Positions 60,658 through 64,000 of a stretch of DNA of 64,000 nt are shown here, one piece after another (position 1 is the first letter of the stretch; each line of letters begins with the position of its first letter). The DNA lies in the NCBI GenBank assembly GCA_002633025.1, contig NMRB01000035.1, positions 246,514 through 310,513 on the forward strand. Reading direction: 5' to 3'. Under the pieces are notes generated by a model. That model made no database searches and was not told the DNA's origin. It saw nothing but the letters and a program-made list of their open reading frames with translations. This stretch comes from Notospermus geniculatus. Taxonomy: Eukaryota > Nemertea > Pilidiophora > Heteronemertea > Lineidae. The position numbers and the translations under genes are program-made.

Positions 60658-60916
60658 GAAGAAGTTTTTATACGGTATTTTATAGAAATAAAGGCAGTAT
60701 GGCTATAGAGAATACCTTCATTTGCAGAACGTTGTCTGACTGTGGAGATCAATGAAAGAAAATGGTACCCATAAGAGCTAATGAAATCAATCCTACAGTC
60801 GTTTTGCCAATGAGCGGAAACCAAAATCAAGACGGCAGCCATGGCGGCCATATTGGTTGCGCTACGAGTCCAATTTTCGAAAGGAACCTTAATATGGTGA
60901 ATAGAAATCTACCAGG

Positions 60917-61187
60917 TTAAAGCCCCACTGTATTGAACGTGAAAAACGCAAATCATCGCCGCGATTCTCGTACGACGTCAGCGTAGTGTAAAATATACTA
61001 CGCTCTGTCAGAATACATTAGAGCTCTCCCTGCAGTTTTTTCCAATGCGTGCTGAAAACTGGGCCTTGATTCTGTGAAGTGCGTATCAGGCAAGCATTCT
61101 GGGGACCTTCACGAGGCTATGGGACCTCTATGTGCACTCTCCTAACTTTTTGAAAATATCATAAAATTCAATACTGTGGGGCTTTAA
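60917..61187. mobile_element. TTAA-flanked MITE, copy 2, inside tandem array
   Basis: Flanked by TTAA at 60917-60920 and 61184-61187. Other array units read ACGTTAAAACGAAAG at the same place, showing a single TTAA in the empty site. Same terminal repeats as 2648-2927. Confidence 0.92.
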
Positions 61188-61759
61188 AACGAAAGAAATC
61201 CCTGCAGGAGTTCTCCCTTAAATGAGTGGAAACCGAAATCAAGATGGCAGCCATGGCGGTCATATTGGCTTTTCCACTACGAGACCGATTTTCGAAAGGA
61301 ACCTTCCTATGGTCAATAGGAATCCACCACGTTAAAACGAAAGCAATCTCTGCAGTCGTTCTCCCTTAAATGAGCGGAAACCGAAATCAAGATCGCAGCC
61401 ATGGCGGCCATATTGGATGCACCACCAGTCCGATTTTCGAAAGGAACCTTCGTATGGTCAATAGGAATCTACCACGTTAAAACGAAAGCAATCCCTGCAG
61501 TCGTTTTCCCTTAAATGAGCCGAAACCAAAATCAAGATGGCAGCCATGGCGCCCATATTGGATGCGCTACGAGTCCGATTTTCGAAAGGAACCTTCCTAT
61601 GGTCAATAGAAATCTACCACATTAAAACGAAAGCAATCCCTGCAGGAGTTCTCCCTTTAATGAGCGGAAACCGAAAGCAAGATGGCAGCTATGGCGGCCA
61701 TATTGGATTCGCTACGAGTCCGATTTTCGAAAGGAACCTTCCTATGGTCAATAGGAATT

Positions 61760-61858
61760 TTCGATCCCGGTTGGGGTCGAAAATTCGTGAATTCTGGAGA
61801 TTGACTTCTTGCTTATTATCATTTTGTGTGTCAATTTTGTGCTTTTCTGTATCTTGGA
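61760..61858. mobile_element. Small TTTTCGACCCC-type element inside tandem array
   Basis: About 99 bases including GGTTGGGGTCGAAAATTCGT and GGAGATTGACTTCTTGC, flanked on both sides by TTCCTATGGTCAATAGGAAT. Confidence 0.75.
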
Positions 61859-62159
61859 TTCCTATGGTCAATAGGAATTTACCACGTTAAAACGAAAGCA
61901 ATCCCTGCGGTCGTTCTCCATTAAATCAGTGGAAAACAAAATCCAGACGGCAGCCATGGCGGCCATATTGGATGCACTACTAGTCCGATTTTCGAAAGGA
62001 ACCTTCCTGTGATCAATATGAATCTACCACGTTAAAACGAAAGCTGCAGAACAAGGCAGTCCATAACATCTACACCTGCATCAGGAGGTCTGATCCTGTC
62101 GAGCAGTTACCGTGTACAACCTTCAAAAGTTTGTCAGCGTCTGCATTTTTTTCCTGTCA

Positions 62160-62245
62160 TGACAATGATGACGGCTTATTGTCCCATGCGACTGATGAAG
62201 AGCCGGGAATGAAATCCCATATGTTCCGGGCTGGATTCTAACCCA
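62160..62245 (-). mobile_element. Truncated SINE, relative of 34500-34712
   Basis: Shares GTCCCATGCGAC, AGAGCCGGGAATGAAATC and GGGCTGGATTC with the fuller copy; the tRNA-like head is degraded. Confidence 0.65.
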
Positions 62246-64000
62246 CATAGCACTAGGACATAACTCAACAGTACATAAAATCTCTGTATTAGTGTCATTT
62301 TTAAATGGTGATGAAACCTCGTGACATACATGTAATCCCCCCACCCCCACCCCAGTTGCAAAAAAGGGGCAATCAGTAATACTAGATATCAACCGTTCAG
62401 TGTCAATGAACACCACCAGAGGTCAGCACATGTTATGAATCAAAATAAAGGGAAACGTTGACTGATACAACTTTCATTCTGAACTCATAAACTGAAGCAA
62501 CATGCGTGGAATTCTGGTCAGGTGAGAATGAGACAGACAGATTTCTGTTTCACCTCAAGTTGCTTAAGGAACCTGCAGTTTTAAAGAAAAAATGTATAAA
62601 TATCACAATATATGTGTGTAATGTTAGGGTGAGACACACATCAGGTGAGTTTGATTACAAGGTAGGCACCCAGTCAATAAGCACATGAAATGAAGCACAC
62701 GTACCTGTAAAACATACACATGAAGTACATGTAGCTACAGCCAACTTAGACTGGTCATAACATTATTAATAAATGATGAGATAGCTATCATCAGGTTTAA
62801 GAAAACAGACGGCCAATATATGAGGTGTTGAAGAAAAATATTTAGTAATTATAAAAATATTCCGTCATGATGTGAGTTAGATGGACTAGTCTTAATTGCC
62901 TTGGATACTGCAGCCAATATTTTGAATGGAAAGTGAAATTGGCCCCGAGAGATCGCGGGTATCCTGGGTATCGGGACATCTCATCATATTTTCTATTTCT
63001 TTCCAGGTAGCCTGCTGAAACCATGAAAATGCAGCATTACATCATCTTAACTTCGGGAACACAATCCGCTGAATCCACCTGCCAAGATGGAACGCTGATG
63101 GGAAGAATCCAGAAAACATACACCGACACATACCCCACTCAAACATTAGCCGATAGCTGCTGGGGGAGGAGAGGAACCATTCCTGTTCATGAGGATTAGA
63201 TCTCAAACACATCCATCATGCAACACGCCGCAACAAAATACAACGGCATTCCCATGTTGATTTCAAGTACCAGGATAGAAATGTACAAGCTAAAAGCTTG
63301 TAACATAGCATGAAGCCACCTGAGTATGTTGGTCTGGATCTTGATGGTTGAGGCAAAAATATATCCAAGAGTGATCAATTCTTCCATGAGAATGATGATC
63401 AAGATGGGCGAAAATCAGCAAGAAAGCAACTAAAAATAGGTCTGATCCCTTCAACAACGCCAATATCAATAACGCCAATACCAACAACGCCGATCTGGCT
63501 CTGCTGTTGTGCAATAAAGCAAAGGACGGGATCGCAGATCGTATGCCTGAAGATGCCGTTTCCTCCAAAAGGTATTCTCTAAAACAAGTTCCAAGAATAC
63601 AGAGAACAGAGTATAGAAAACTCCGAATGATTAGAAAAGACAGTCACACTGGCGCCGAGGACTCATAGTAAACCAAGTTTATGGGCGGTTATGTCCGCAT
63701 AAATTAGACGTGCACAAAACGTATTTGTAAGTATAAAACAGATGTTTTTGTGCCAAAACAGATATTTCTGTGTAAAAACAGACATACAAAACGTACAAAA
63801 CGTGATTATTTTCGGCTAAACGTGTGTGTATTCCCAAAACGAATATATTTCTTGCAAAACAGATGTAAGTTTGTCGATAAACACGAAAGTTTTACCCGAG
63901 TTTTGTATTTTCTCGCAGAGATGTCGGCTCGCAGAGACCAAACCGCAGAGGTGTTTGCCAAACGAAGACGCTAGATGGCGCTCGATACTATCGCTGTTTT
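62246..64000. other. No gene recognised
   Basis: Contains AACGCCAATA(T/C)CAA repeats near 63450-63495 that create a hydrophobic open frame on the minus strand, and an ACAGATATTTCTGTGTAA word near 63760 shared with 23930. No splice-compatible Robo leader exon found. Confidence 0.5.

Larger units (their letters stand above)
60790..62045. repeat. 144-bp tandem array, about 6 units with two insertions
   Basis: GGCAGCCATGGCGGCCATAT-type words occur near 60834, 61243, 61393, 61536, 61680 and 61949. Undisturbed spacing is 143-150 bases; the two long intervals hold inserted elements (60917-61187 and 61760-61858). Confidence 0.9.

Noticed and set aside
63290-63568. Hydrophobic minus frame as Robo signal peptide
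   Set aside because: Made by AACGCCAATA-type short repeats; no Met directly before the hydrophobic part and no phase-1 donor after it.

Overview
The window looks like nuclear DNA from a marine invertebrate deuterostome. Intron-rich animal genes, very many small foldback (MITE-like) elements, tRNA-derived SINE fragments and what look like unmerged haplotype copies would fit amphioxus best; an echinoderm or hemichordate cannot be excluded from sequence alone. There are no bacterial features. Two protein-coding genes can be supported, both on the minus strand and both assembled exon by exon from splice signals and matching intron phases.

(1) Positions 3016 to 582: the 5' part of an SLC34-type (type II) sodium-phosphate cotransporter, four exons that include a 13-codon first coding exon and an intron with a GC donor; the rest lies beyond the left edge. 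(2) Positions 33237 to 12727: a Roundabout (Robo) axon-guidance receptor, 20 exons encoding about 1,589 residues: five Ig domains, three fibronectin type III domains, one transmembrane helix and a long cytoplasmic tail with a PYATT tyrosine motif, an LLPPPP Ena-type site and the conserved C-terminal Robo blocks. Only the signal-peptide exon(s) are missing; they should lie to the right, possibly outside the window. Robo is a Slit receptor; the two genes sit head to tail, and nothing here links them functionally.

Layout: 1-3016 SLC34; 3017-6200 intergenic DNA packed with tandem repeats and foldbacks, some nested; 6200-12726 repeat-poorer DNA that may be a long Robo 3' UTR; 12727-33237 Robo exons and introns; 33238-64000 no convincing exon, probably the large first Robo intron and/or upstream DNA. 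This right half holds two pairs of recent duplicates (40751-47862 and 48076-53006), a 603-base assembly gap (53758-54360), twin palindromes (55734-55973) and a 144-bp tandem array that has been hit by two different small elements (60790-62045).

The most informative non-genic signal is insertion history: because several segments are present twice, filled and empty target sites can be compared directly inside the window. This exposes a TTAA-targeting element, a roughly 100-bp element that has moved at least three times, and a 500-bp element present in only one copy. Several hairpin families keep their two arms matched while the sequence differs between copies.
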